Assembly (NCBI GenBank): GCA_050084985.1
Contig: JBITNC010000001.1
Location: 1,488,001-1,552,000, forward strand
DNA length: 64,000 bases
Source of the DNA: Nageia nagi
Lineage: Eukaryota; Pinophyta
Reading direction: 5' to 3'
The notes under the pieces are model-generated. The model worked only from the letters and a program-made list of their open reading frames with translations. It searched no databases and was not told the origin of the DNA. Position 1 is the first letter of the stretch; the number at the start of each line of letters is the position of its first letter. The position numbers and the translations under genes were made by a program. Shown here in pieces: positions 12,520 through 22,470 of this stretch.

Positions 12520-13520
12520 ATATTTTTCTATTGCATGATGATAATCAGGAAGATGACATTAATGAAGAAGACTTAGTTGACATCACAGAGCATGAGGAAC
12601 CTAATAGATCCACCATTCCTATTAGTTGGATGGATGAACCTACTCTTATGATAAAATTCAAATTAAGAAGAAGAACTAGATGGTTGGATGTAGAATATGA
12701 CATCTTGCACAAATAATTGAGATTCTTAAAAGCTCAATCCCAACTTCATAATGGCTTCACCTAAATGCAAATTAGAAATGGTAAGTGAATTGCTAAGAAA
12801 TATTAAATAGGAAAAGATTCATTATTTTGGATTATTCACAGGGTTGGCTAAGAAAAAAAGCAAAGAAATTGGTAAACCATCACAACCAACAAATCTTGAT
12901 GATACACTTCAATGAATTTTATTATTAAAAAAGTAAAAGGACTCTATCAAAGATTGGATTAAAAAATTCACACCTAAGATTTCATGAGGTACTGATAATC
13001 TCTTTTGCCTCTACATATATCAAATAAGGTATGATAAACAAGTAACATTTACTATGTTTGATGTTCATTTTGGTCCTTAAGTTCATTTACAAACATATCA
13101 TCTAGAAGCTGTCTCATTTGAAAATGATGATGATTTGTTGGTTAAATTATTTCCTTTATGTTTAAAATTTGAATCATTTCTATTGTTTACTAGTTTTCCT
13201 AATGAGAGTATCACATGCTTTGATGATATTGTTATTGCATTTTTGGATCATTACAAGTTATTTAACACTCAAAATGGATCCATATTAGACATTTATACCC
13301 TAAAATAGAAATAAGGTCAACTTATCAATGATTTCATTATAGAGTGATCCAAGGTAGTCAACCTAGTCCAAATTCTTACTAAAATAAAGAACCATGTCCT
13401 TTTTCATGCCTTACTACTATCCTATAGACATGATTTCATATATTTTCAAGACTATCCCTATGACTAGGTAATAGATGAGATGATTATTAAAGAAGCCCAT
13501 CTTAAAGTATTCAATGAACC
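12520..13520 (+). pseudogene. Tat-like gag pseudogene, internal B, 5' portion
   Basis: The segment 12531-12716 encodes EEDLVDITEHEEPN and WLDVEYDILHK, the counterpart of internal A. Near 13130-13300 a Retrotrans_gag core relic reads DDLLVKLFPLCLKFESF. The reading frame is broken by stops and indels. At 13520 the gene is cut by the young element within the string TCAATGAACC and resumes at 28401. Confidence 0.6.
13516..13520. repeat. Target-site duplication GAACC, left copy of the young element
   Basis: GAACC precedes the 5' LTR and recurs at 28396-28400 after the 3' LTR. Internal A has the unoccupied version with a single GAACC followed directly by CTTGTACC (5947-5959). Confidence 0.9.
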
Positions 13521-13607
13521 TGTAGATTCCTACATTGAAATTCTTGAAATAGGGTCCGGGGTATTCTAATTATTATCCTAAGTTCACCTAAATGTCCCCG
13601 GAGCCAT

Positions 13608-14398
13608 TCCGGAATAAATAAACAGCCGGAGTCAGTGAATAAAGCCCTCCGGAATGAAAAGAAGAGGTCGCGGAGAAAAGATAGTCATATCTTGGCGAAG
13701 ACCGAATTCCGGAACAAGATGACGTCTGCAAGGAGTAACTTCGTATCCGGAGCCTTCGGGTAAAGCATTCCGGAAAAATAAGAAGGTGACATCAGCAAGG
13801 ATGGACGAGGTTCACAATTGCAAAGGACTCCGGAGTCCGGAGGAGATGACGCCAGCAAGTAGTGACTTAGTAGCCGGAGCCATAAAGGAAAACATTCCGG
13901 AGGAAAGAAAGATGACGTCACAGGTGAAACGACGTTCGCATTTTGATGGAACCGGAGTCCGGAGATGACGAGTCATCAAAGGTAACTAGAAGGCCCGGAA
14001 TCTGTGCAGGGAGCATTCCGGACATATGAAGGCGATGTCACAGGTAGAACAGTGTTCATATCTTGCAGGAAATCAGACTCCGGAAGCAATGAAGTCTACA
14101 CCGTCTTATCCGGAGGGCGAAGCGTTCCGGAGGTCCGGAAATGACGTCACATGGAAAGGCAAAGTCTACATCCGGAAGGGAAACCGGAGCCCGGAACAGA
14201 TGACATCAGCAAAAAGAAGATTAGTATCCGGAACCAGCGAGCGAGAAATTCCGGAGATTCAAAGGTGATGTCACAAGGAGATATAAAGTTTACAATCATA
14301 AAGCAAACCGGAGCCCGGAATGGATGACATCATCAAGGAGTGACTTAGTGTCCGGAGCCAATGGAATGAAGAATTCCGGAGACTTGAAGCTGACGTCA
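13608..14398 (+). promoter_or_regulatory. Palindrome array in U3: 19 TCCGGA and 3 perfect TGACGTCA sites
   Basis: TCCGGA begins at 13608, 13648, 13708, 13746, 13769, 13829, 13836, 13896, 13958, 14017, 14079, 14109, 14126, 14134, 14171, 14227, 14250, 14351 and 14375. Perfect TGACGTCA lies at 13913, 14142 and 14391, with near matches (TGACATCA, TGACGCCA, GATGTCA) between them. A loose module recurs: GATGAC-TCA, then CAAGGAGTGACTTAGT, then TCCGGAGCC, then ATTCCGGA. The spacing is about 125 bp (for example 13718/13845 and 14199/14323). TGACGTCA is the classic bZIP (TGA/CRE-type) site in plants. The identity of any TCCGGA-binding protein is unknown. Inference: an enhancer or multi-site regulatory block upstream of the LTR promoter. 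Confidence 0.7.
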
Positions 14399-14695
14399 GG
14401 TGAAGGGGAAAAGATTAACATTTGGAATTAAGACCACGTCAAGAGGAAAACAGGCCCGCAACGAAAGATCAAAGAGTCAGAGTCGGAGAATTGAACATCC
14501 CGGGAGAGAGAGAGAGAAGTCTGCAAAATTCCAGAGCGCCATCATCAAGGGAATCGAATCATCAGCAATCTGCCCCATTTTGTAACAGTCGGCCAAGTGT
14601 CATATGTAGTTGATAGCAGTTCAAGAAGGCCGGAATCTTGCGGCCGTTTTTGTAAACGTTTCCGTTCTGTAACCTTGTAACTGTTGTTAATACAG

Positions 14696-14703
14696 TATAA
14701 ATA
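14696..14703 (+). promoter_or_regulatory. LTR TATA box
   Basis: TATAAATA lies about 300 bp downstream of the last TGACGTCA site and is followed by an A-rich stretch. It is the best core-promoter candidate in the 5' LTR and would place the start of R near 14725-14735. Confidence 0.6.
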
Positions 14704-15059
14704 TATGAAAATAAAGAGAAACTAGGGTCGGAAGCCTAGTATTGCCCTTTTCATTTGTTCTCGAAGACCTGTAGCTTCAGTCCGGTACTATGAAACCATC
14801 TTGACCTTTCTTGTCTAGCACTCGTAATTGTTATTCTTAATTTGGTTACATTGTGGCAGCTTAGCTTGTTTCCTGAGTAATAGTTGCGGGTTGCTAGTAT
14901 AACTGTGTCTGCTACATGGTAGAGTAGAAGCTGGGGAGCTATTCAGAGAGTGAGGACTTGTTCTGTGGCTGCGACACTAGATTCAGGCCAAGGTTTCGCA
15001 CACTGCGAAAGCCCGCGCTGAACTAGTGATCTACCCCTTTGCTTTCTCTCTCGTTACCC

Positions 15060-15113
15060 TATCCTTTTATCCCTTTCCTGTTACTCTATCCTTTTATCCC
15101 TTTCCTGTTACTC
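15060..15113. repeat. 27-bp direct repeat, two exact copies, in the LTR
   Basis: The units at 15060-15086 and 15087-15113 are identical and pyrimidine-rich (TATCCTTTTATCCC start). They lie in U5, upstream of the LTR end, and recur in the 3' LTR at 28103-28156. Confidence 0.9.
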
Positions 15114-15363
15114 TCATCCTTTTGCTTACATTCCTCGCACCCTGTCCTTTTTATTTCCTCTCTTGTTACCCTTACTCTTTTGCTTTAATCTCTCACACTC
15201 TGTTCTTTTTATCTCTTTCCAGTTACTTTTTCTATACCCAATGGATAAGGAACCGGCCTTCTCCGGAGATCAGGCTGCGTCCTACAGCCTGTTCGTGAAC
15301 TACTTTGGTTAAGATTGTTCCAGGCGCACATATTACACAATCTCAATCAACAGTATTTCTTTT

Positions 15364-15381
15364 TGGCACGCCCGGTGGGAC
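15364..15381 (+). other. Candidate primer binding site
   Basis: TGGCACGCCCGGTGGGAC begins with the TGG expected from a tRNA CCA end and lies 11 nt inside the 5' LTR boundary. Similar TTTGGCACGCCC-type sites occur in Tat-lineage plant Ty3 elements. I did not assign a tRNA. Confidence 0.55.
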
Positions 15382-15498
15382 ACGAAGAAATTATTGGCGA
15401 CTCTGCTGAAGCACCATCCATGGTATGTATTAAAGCAAATTATTTATGAATATCATAGGTGCTTCGAACCTGTCATTTTCTTTTGCAATCTAGAGTTT

Positions 15499-16764
15499 AT
15501 GTGGACAAGATCTAAAACTAGAGCAGCAAAAGAAGAACCGGAATTTGGGAAGTTAGATACTCCTAGGAGAAAGACCCTGATCAAGTCCAAGTCTCTGAAT
15601 AGTGTCGACTCCCTAAAATCCTCTATCAAGCCAGAACCACCCAATCTTCATACTAGAGATACCTTCCCTAGAATGGCTAATCCAGCTCAGAATATTTATC
15701 CGGAATGGGACAATGGAGTTCCTATAGCTCTGGCGGTATTACATGATATCCCAGCAAATGTTTTTAAAACCCTTCCGGAGTTTGATGCAACTTCAGAGAA
15801 GACAGCTTATGAGCACTGTGTGGATGTAGCCGGCCTGGCAAAAATTCACAATATCCAGCATGAAGACATTATGGTGAGATTACTGGCGCAGTCCTTCAAA
15901 GGAAAGGTCCTGGATTGGTACAGGGGCCTTCCTAATGGATCAATCAGTACCTGGGCTCAACTGGCAGAGCCTTTTATTCTGGAGTTTAATGAATTAGGGG
16001 ATCCCTTTTCTTTGTTAACCCAGTTTACCTCTATCAAAAGATATGAACAAGAGAATATCCCAGATTTCAATATTAGATTCCAGAAAACATGGACGAGAGT
16101 ACCCATGCCAGTCAGGCCTCAGCAGTTTCAAGCTTTGATGTATTACCTGAGAGCCTTTCCTCCGGATCTCTCTCTGCAAATCCAAAATTCCGGAGTGAAT
16201 ACCTTTCCGGAGGTCTATAGACAAGCAGTATATGCTGAATCATGCCTTATTGCAGTTGGGAAATTACCAAGCCGCATGCCAATGCCCTATTTCCCAATAA
16301 CCACAACACAACAGCAAATTTTGAGACCTCCGGTAATCAGTTCAGTTCCGCCTCTGGCTAATATTCCTGCCCATGTTCAACCCTGGTCATCAAATTTGCC
16401 AATTCCTAGAGCTCCCTTGGCCTTACCAGCTCCACATCAGCCTAATATGAACCAAGGAGTAGCATCATCTACAGAAATTCAGGAACTCCGGAACTTGTGT
16501 AGAAATATGGCAAACCAGATTACCGTGTTGACCAGACAAAATAATGCCAGAAGATATCCCTACCCTGCTGTAGAGAAAGCTCAACATGTGTTGAATGAGG
16601 ACGTGGACCAAGCTTCCACTTCCGGGGCGGCTAATGGGTTATGTTTGGCTTGTAATGATGCTCATGAACAAACAACCTGCCCTATTTTTCAATACCAAGA
16701 GTATCTGTCGAGGAGTGGAGGTATTCCTCCGCCTGGCGTAGCGGATGACAAAGCCGGAACGTGA
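15499..16764 (+). CDS. gag: Ty3-type Gag of the young element
   Basis: The frame is open from 15394 but has no ATG until 15499, which begins MWTRSKTRAA, a usual start for plant gags. That start gives 421 residues; an upstream non-ATG start would add 35. The Retrotrans_gag domain is clear: about residues 105-135 of the shorter form read MVRLLAQSFKGKVLDWYRG, then ISTWAQLAEPFILEF, then QENIPDFNIRFQKTW. A Pro-rich linker follows (about 250-320). Near the C-terminus a zinc-knuckle-like motif reads CLACNDAHEQTTC, spaced CX2CX3HX4C, one residue shorter than the standard CX2CX4HX4C. The expected role is capsid formation and packaging of element RNA in cytoplasmic particles. The frame is fully open, in agreement with recent insertion. 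Confidence 0.85.
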   Translation: MWTRSKTRAAKEEPEFGKLDTPRRKTLIKSKSLNSVDSLKSSIKPEPPNLHTRDTFPRMANPAQNIYPEWDNGVPIALAVLHDIPANVFKTLPEFDATSEKTAYEHCVDVAGLAKIHNIQHEDIMVRLLAQSFKGKVLDWYRGLPNGSISTWAQLAEPFILEFNELGDPFSLLTQFTSIKRYEQENIPDFNIRFQKTWTRVPMPVRPQQFQALMYYLRAFPPDLSLQIQNSGVNTFPEVYRQAVYAESCLIAVGKLPSRMPMPYFPITTTQQQILRPPVISSVPPLANIPAHVQPWSSNLPIPRAPLALPAPHQPNMNQGVASSTEIQELRNLCRNMANQITVLTRQNNARRYPYPAVEKAQHVLNEDVDQASTSGAANGLCLACNDAHEQTTCPIFQYQEYLSRSGGIPPPGVADDKAGT

Positions 16765-17289
16765 ACTTGATGAATTCCACACCAGCGGACACAGCAGTTT
16801 TTCTGAAGCCCACTAGCGCGGGAAAGTGACCGTTGGGGAAAAAGGAATTTGATTTGTATACATATTGTAAATAGTGTGATGTTGCATTTATTTCGAGTGG
16901 TTGTTGTCAGTAATTTACTACTAGCGTAATGTAAATAGTAGTGGAACCTTTTTGCGCCGACAGAATTGAAGTTTCTAAAGGGGCACATGCAATCAAATCC
17001 CAAGGTTCCCGAAAAGATCGTAAAAACGGCAAATCAGTTATTAATGCGGCTGTCGCGAGATGATCTCCCACGCTCGGAAGGATCGTGCATTCAAGTAAGC
17101 CATTAAAAGACCCAGAGCACGACCAACATGCCTATATGACTAGTGTTCATTGAAAGTGTTGGCTCACAAACTTACAAAGTTAGCAGCTATCGAGCATTGC
17201 CTGGAACTGTGAAATGAGCAAGAGAGTCTTTGTTTGAGGCGGAAGAAGAAATACAAGAAGGGTTGATAAAAACAGAGCAGCGGACAAGA
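16765..17289 (+). other. Spacer between gag and ORF2 of the young element
   Basis: About 0.5 kb with stops in all plus frames and no domain. It contains a purine-rich TTTCTAAAGGGGCACAT (16972-16988) that resembles an internal polypurine tract, and GC-richer sequence near 17040-17100. How ORF2 would be expressed (splicing, internal start, readthrough) is not visible. Confidence 0.4.
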
Positions 17290-20013
17290 ATGAGTTCAGG
17301 TTCAGCGGCCAAGACTGTAAGGAAAGTATCAGATTCGATGGAACTATTGTGGGATACAGAGATTACAGCCATGAATAAAAATCCAAAGGGCACAGCAGAA
17401 GGTAAGTGCCCGAACTTTAGCTTCAACCATATAGCACATTCACCCATGGGTTCGGGTCTGATGCATTTTATCCCTCATAGATGCTTTCCTGCTCCGGAAC
17501 TAGTAGAAATAGTAAAAGGGGCATTTGATCCTACGACTAGGGTAGTCAGGGATTTGAAGGGGAGGACCGTCTTAAATCTGGACTCCGTTGCAATAGCGGA
17601 GGCTTTCTGTCCACCCCCTCCTATGGGCTCCCTTGTGCAGATCGACTGGCACATCATCCCTAACGCCAACCTGAGGGCAAGCATTACCGCTTGGCTAAAT
17701 AAGAACACAGCCGGGTCTATAAGATTTAGAGAGTTCCCAAATACCGAACTCCCTCTATCCAATTTTTCAGCACATCTGCAATTACTCATGTCAATGCTGG
17801 CCATAGCGGCAGGGGAGGAAACAGATAGATACATCTCTCCGTCCAAGTTGGTGATAGCGTATCATATTTCTCACCCCATTTCTCCCACAATGTATGACTG
17901 GGCCATTGCCCTCTCAGATAGAATAGCCGAACAACTGGGGAAGATCGGGGAGGGGTTTTATTTCGCTTACACCTCATACATTGTATGGATGATGATTCAT
18001 CAGAACGCAGATGTCTTTAATAAATTGACCCTGGTTCGAAATAATGAAGATGGGTCGAAAAAACCAGTAGATAAATGGACAGAGGAAGTAAGGTCCTCGG
18101 CGAACTACTACTCTTTTGTGGAGAGATTTTTGGTTCCGGCAATGGGCCTATTAGCCCCTACAGTCCCGAGGTTGTCAACAGCCTCCCAGCTATACCTCCG
18201 CATGCCCCATGGAGAGGTCGGAGACTGGTTTTTTGCAGAGAATGGAACCTTCATTAGGCTGTATGGATTTTCCGGGGCCCCATTTTTGCTGCCAATTCAT
18301 GTGACGGATTGGATTTTCAGCATAGAATATGCCAGACAGACGGACTACATTGACTCAAAATACGGAGCTGCCGCAAGAAAGAGAGCAGTCTATGCCCTCC
18401 CACACAGGGTGCATGACCTGGTGCTCCAGAGTAGAGGAGCAAGTGACCAGTTAAGGGCAAAACTCCTGAAGCTGAAATTGAAAGAATTGAGTCAATATTG
18501 TTCGTATGATCCGGATGACATTTTTGTAAAGAAGCTCAGAAGCCAGCCCAATCCTCCGGCCTTTAGAGCTGAAAATAAGCCAGAACTGCTCAAATGGCGA
18601 AATCCAGAGCAGGAGGATAAGGTGATGCCCACCGCCGCAATAACTCAGGATTTCTTACCGCCGTGGCTGAGTTTCTACAACAAAAGGGCAAATTTTGACC
18701 CAAGAACCGACTCCATCTCAAAAAAGGCCCTGAAAACATTAAGGGATGAGAGATGGAGCGAGGAGAAGATAGCCGCCTTCACCCAGTACAGGATCGAGTC
18801 TGGGAATAGGAACGCTCCTCTTGAAACTGATCTAGATGACAAATTCGAGGAGATGTGGGCATTGGAACACCCCACAGAAGTCCCTACGGGTGAAGACTCT
18901 GATGACAGTGAAGAGCAGGGGCATGCTATGTCTCAAGCACCAGCCCGGGAAAAGCAACACGAAGAAGAAATCAGGGAGATTTCTACAGAGAAGGTGACTA
19001 AGAGGCCGGAAAGAGTCTACATGGCCAAAAGGAAAGTGCAGATGGAGAAGGCACCACCACCGCCACCACCTAAAAGGAGAAGGAGGAGCCCGACGCCCTC
19101 AGGTACGCTTCCTACTCCTTCTTCCCCTCTTCCTCTTTCTTCTGCTCTGCCGACGCATACCGTTCCCATTTCTGTTTCCATCACCCTTCCCCCAATTCCT
19201 GCAGCTATTCCAGCTGTACCCACACCATTTCTCATTTCATCACCATCCACCCAACGGCAGAGCCCCATTCTTCCCACTTTACAAATTCCTCCCCTCACAA
19301 GCATCATCACAATACCTTCATCGCCCCCATCCTCTCCACCTCCATCATCCGCTCCCTTCTCTATTTCAACACTTCCCGCGGTGGATCCTCCCGGAATCAG
19401 TACTTCAGGGGCCAGCCAAGCTAGTCCCTTCACGCCGGCCCAACAGATTGTTGCTGCTACAACTCAGGAGTTGAGCTCAAAATCTCCCTTTATTATGATT
19501 TCCGGGCAGCAGGTATCCGTGGAGGGCATCATGCAACAATATCAGCAAATGAAGCAAGGACAAGATGCATGGATGCAGAGGCAGATGGGAAAACTCCCAA
19601 TGCCGGAAAACCCGGTGAGGTTCCGGACCTCCATGGACCCAAAGAGTAAGGTGCTAGAAATGGCCATCGCTCAAGAACCACAAGAGGGGCAGGGCGATCT
19701 GTCATCGATGAATACGCGGGTCAAAATAGATACCCGCAGCATCTCACGGAGCGACAAGAATGAGCTCCTGCAAACAGCTGTGGACCTTAATATAACTGAA
19801 CTCACCAAATTAGAGGTCAGGTACCACAAGCTACAAAAGGCCCACGAGGCCACGAAGCTGCAATTAGAAAACAATAAAATAAAGCTGAAAGCGGCGGAAA
19901 ACACCATAACAATTTTGCAGACGAGTTTAGTGGCGGCCCCTACAGCGGATATGCTCATCCAAAAGGAGGCTATCATCGCGCAAAAGGGAAAAATTCGGAG
20001 ATTAAAAAGGTGA
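17290..20013 (+). CDS. ORF2 of the young element, unknown protein, artificially ended at a junction
   Basis: The frame is open from 17230, first ATG at 17290, stop at 20011-20013. Residue numbers below count from 17230. An N-terminal globular region (about 60-400) reads CPNFSFNHIAHS, LKGRTVLNLDSVAIAEAF and MYDWAIALSDRIAEQL. It faintly recalls the alpha-helical 'putative plant transposon protein' domain, but I cannot confirm this. An acidic stretch (about 550-600) follows, then a Pro tract and basic KRRRRSP (about 608-622) that could be a nuclear localisation signal. Next come a Ser/Pro/Thr-rich low-complexity region (about 622-745), a Gln/Met-rich helix (about 760-790) and a predicted coiled coil (about 855-918). 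The last eight residues or so after 19988 are LTR-derived, so the real C-terminus is the one at 25690-26469 in the second copy. The true protein would be close to 1160-1180 residues. No polymerase or integrase motif is present. Confidence 0.7.
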   Translation: MSSGSAAKTVRKVSDSMELLWDTEITAMNKNPKGTAEGKCPNFSFNHIAHSPMGSGLMHFIPHRCFPAPELVEIVKGAFDPTTRVVRDLKGRTVLNLDSVAIAEAFCPPPPMGSLVQIDWHIIPNANLRASITAWLNKNTAGSIRFREFPNTELPLSNFSAHLQLLMSMLAIAAGEETDRYISPSKLVIAYHISHPISPTMYDWAIALSDRIAEQLGKIGEGFYFAYTSYIVWMMIHQNADVFNKLTLVRNNEDGSKKPVDKWTEEVRSSANYYSFVERFLVPAMGLLAPTVPRLSTASQLYLRMPHGEVGDWFFAENGTFIRLYGFSGAPFLLPIHVTDWIFSIEYARQTDYIDSKYGAAARKRAVYALPHRVHDLVLQSRGASDQLRAKLLKLKLKELSQYCSYDPDDIFVKKLRSQPNPPAFRAENKPELLKWRNPEQEDKVMPTAAITQDFLPPWLSFYNKRANFDPRTDSISKKALKTLRDERWSEEKIAAFTQYRIESGNRNAPLETDLDDKFEEMWALEHPTEVPTGEDSDDSEEQGHAMSQAPAREKQHEEEIREISTEKVTKRPERVYMAKRKVQMEKAPPPPPPKRRRRSPTPSGTLPTPSSPLPLSSALPTHTVPISVSITLPPIPAAIPAVPTPFLISSPSTQRQSPILPTLQIPPLTSIITIPSSPPSSPPPSSAPFSISTLPAVDPPGISTSGASQASPFTPAQQIVAATTQELSSKSPFIMISGQQVSVEGIMQQYQQMKQGQDAWMQRQMGKLPMPENPVRFRTSMDPKSKVLEMAIAQEPQEGQGDLSSMNTRVKIDTRSISRSDKNELLQTAVDLNITELTKLEVRYHKLQKAHEATKLQLENNKIKLKAAENTITILQTSLVAAPTADMLIQKEAIIAQKGKIRRLKR

Positions 20014-21063
20014 TGTCACAAGGGATAAAAAGTTTAAAAATTAAAAAGCAAACCGGGACCCCGGCAATGGAGAACATCAAGGAGGTGACTTAGTGCCGGA
20101 CCCAATGGAATGAGAATTCGGGAGATTAAGTGACGTCAGGTAAAGGGGGGAAAAGTTTAAAATTTTGGAAAATTAGCCCAAAGTAAAAGAAAAAACGGGC
20201 CCCGCAAAAAAGTCAAAGAGTAGAGTCGGGAATTGAACACCCCGGGAAGAGAGAGAGAGAAGTCGAAAATTAGAGGCCATCATCAAGGGAATCGAATCAT
20301 CGCAATCTGCCCTTTTTTGTAACAGTCGGAAGTGTATATGTATTTTTGATAGCGTTCAAAAGGCCGGAATCTTGCGGCCTTTTTTTGTAAACGTTTCCTT
20401 TTCTGTAACTTGTAATGTTGTTAATACAGATAAATTATGAAAAAAAAGAGAAATGGGTGGAAGCCTAGTTTTGCCCTTTTCATTTTTTTCCGAAACCTGT
20501 AGCTTCAGTCCGGTACTATAAATCCTTTGCCCTTTCTTGTCTAGCACTCGTAATTGTTTTCTTAATTTGGTTACATTGTGGCGTTAGTTTTTTTCCTGAG
20601 TAATATTTGGGGTTGCTAGTATAACTGTGCTGCAAGGGTAGAGTAAAGCTGGGGAGCTATTCAGAGGTGAGGACTTGTTCTGTGGTGCGACCTAGTTTTT
20701 CAGGCCAAGGTTTTCGCACATGCGAAAGCCCGCTGAATAGTGATCACCCCTTTGCTTTCTTTTCCCGTTTCCCTTTTCCTTTTACCCCTTTTCTGTTCTC
20801 ACCCTTTTATCCCTTTTCCCGTTACTCTACCCTTTGCTTACATTCTGCCCCTTTCCTTTTTATTTCCTCTCTTGTTCCCCTTTTTTTTGCTTTATCTCTA
20901 CACTTGTTTTTTTAACTCTTTCCAGTTATTTTTTCTATCCCCAATGGATAAGGAACCCGGCCCCCTTTTCGGAGATCAGGTGGTCCTACACCCTTTTCGT
21001 GAACTACTTTGGTTAAGATTTTCCCGGGGGCACATATTACACAATTCTCACAGTTTTTCTTTT
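19989..21063 (+). repeat. Partial, indel-ridden LTR copy inside the young element
   Basis: At 19988/19989 the ORF2 sequence switches abruptly to sequence matching the LTR from about 14245. It then follows the LTR to its end (CACAGTTTTTC near 21047-21060) and on into the primer-site region (GGCACGCCGGTGGGACACG). Differences from the flanking perfect LTRs are almost all short deletions, insertions and homopolymer changes rather than substitutions. The first about 725 bp of the LTR are absent. Confidence 0.75.
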
Positions 21064-22470
21064 GGCACGCCGGTGGGACACGAAGAAATTATTGGGACTC
21101 TGCTGAAGCCCCATCCAGGTATGTTTTTAAAGCAAATTATTTATGAATTTTTTAGGTGTTTTCGAACCTGTCATTTTTCTTTTGCATCAAGTTAGGGGAC
21201 AAGATCTAAAAACTAGAGCAGCAAAAAGAAGAACCGGAATTTGGGAAGTTAGAACTCTGGAGAAAGACCTGATCAAGCCCCAAATCTCTGAATAGTGCGA
21301 CTCCCTAAAACCCCTTTTCAAACCCCGAACCACCCAATTTCAACTAGATAATTCCCTAGAAGGCTAAAACCAGCTAGAAAATTTTTCCCGGAATGGGGGC
21401 AATGGAGTTCCTATAGTTGGGGTATTAATGATTCCCAGCAAATGTTTTTTAAAACCCTTCGGGGGTTTGATGCAAAATTCAGAGAAAACAGCTTTTTGAG
21501 CACGTTGTGGATGTGGGGCCTGGAAAAAATTCACAAAACCAGCATGAAAAAATTATGGTGAGATTCTGGCGCAAAATCCCTTAAAGGAAAAAAGGTCCTG
21601 GTTGGGACAGGGGCCTTCCTAAAGGATCAATCAGTACTGGGCTAACTGGAGAGCCCTTTTATTTGGAGTTTAATGAATTGGGGATCCCTTTTCTTTGTTA
21701 AACCCCGTTTACCTCTATCAAAAGATTTTGAAAAAGAGAAATATCCCCGATTTCAAAATTAGAAATTTCCCGGAAAAAAATGGCGAGAGTACCCCCTGCC
21801 AGTCAGGCCCCAGCGTTTTAAGCTTTTGATGTATACGAGAGCCTTTCCCCCGGATCTCTTTGCAAATCAAAATTCCGGAAAATGAATTTACCCTTTTCCG
21901 GAGGTCTATGACAAGCAGTTTTTTATTTTGAATATCCTTTTTGCAGTTTGGGAAATTACCAAGCCGCATGCCAATGCCCTATTTCCAAAAACCCCCAAAC
22001 AAAACGAAATTTTGAGACCTCCCGGGAATCAGTTCAGTTCCCCCTCTGGTAATATTCCTGCCAGTTAAAACCCTGGTCATCAAATTTCCCAATTCTAGAG
22101 CTCCCTTGGCCTTACCAGCTCCACTTCAGCCTAATATGAACCAAGGATTTAGGCATCATTACAGAAATTCAGGAACTCCGGAATTGTGTGTAGAAATATG
22201 GCAAACCAGATTCCTTTGTTGACCAGACAAAATAATTGCCAGAAGATATCCCTACCCTGCTGTAGAGAAAGCTCAACATGTGTTGAATGAGGACGTGGAC
22301 CAAGCTTCCACTTCCGGGGCGGCTAATGGGTTTATGTTTGGCTTGAAATGATGCTCATGAACAAACAAACCTGCCCTATTTTTTCAATACCAAGAGTTTC
22401 GGGTCGAGGAGTGGAGGTATTCCTCCGCCTTGCGTTGCGGATGACAAAGCCGGAACGTGAACTTGATGAA
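21064..22470 (+). pseudogene. gag: Second copy of gag, broken by many small indels
   Basis: This matches 15364-16764 in order, but the frame is destroyed by dozens of one- to three-base indels and expanded homopolymers (runs such as AAAAAAA and CCCC where the clean copy has fewer). CpG sites and rare motifs are retained. That pattern is more like raw long-read error than biological decay, which elsewhere in this window shows as C-to-T/G-to-A changes. I therefore do not treat this as an independent gene. Confidence 0.7.

Larger units (their letters stand above)
13521..15352 (+). repeat. 5' LTR of the young element
   Basis: Starts TGTAGATTCC and ends TCAATCAACA; 1832 bp. U3 (13521 to about 14720) contains an array of TCCGGA and TGACGTCA sites. 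A TATA box is at 14696. The 3' third is pyrimidine-rich and includes a 27-bp direct repeat. Short ORFs inside the LTR occur identically in both copies and have no recognised domain. Confidence 0.92.

Noticed and set aside
13608-14398. Regularly spaced short repeats resembling a CRISPR array
   Set aside because: Repeats are six-base palindromes with variable spacing in a plant LTR promoter, not 25-40-bp direct repeats with unique spacers.
13685-14613. Several 60-80-codon ORFs inside the LTRs
   Set aside because: They follow the palindrome repeats, occur on both strands and have no domain. Their identity between LTRs only reflects LTR identity.
15394-15498. Gag and ORF2 starts at 15394 and 17230
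   Set aside because: Both open at TTG. The first ATGs (15499 and 17290) give a standard start context and, for gag, a typical N-terminus, so the non-ATG extensions were not used.
17475-17846. Minus-strand ORF of 123 codons inside ORF2
   Set aside because: It is the antisense shadow of a long, GC-rich sense ORF. Some Tat/Ogre-type elements do carry antisense ORFs, but nothing here resembles a membrane or envelope-like protein.
19017-19433. Minus-strand Gly/Glu-rich ORF of 138 codons
   Set aside because: It is the complement of the Pro/Ser-rich linker of ORF2, a low-complexity artefact.
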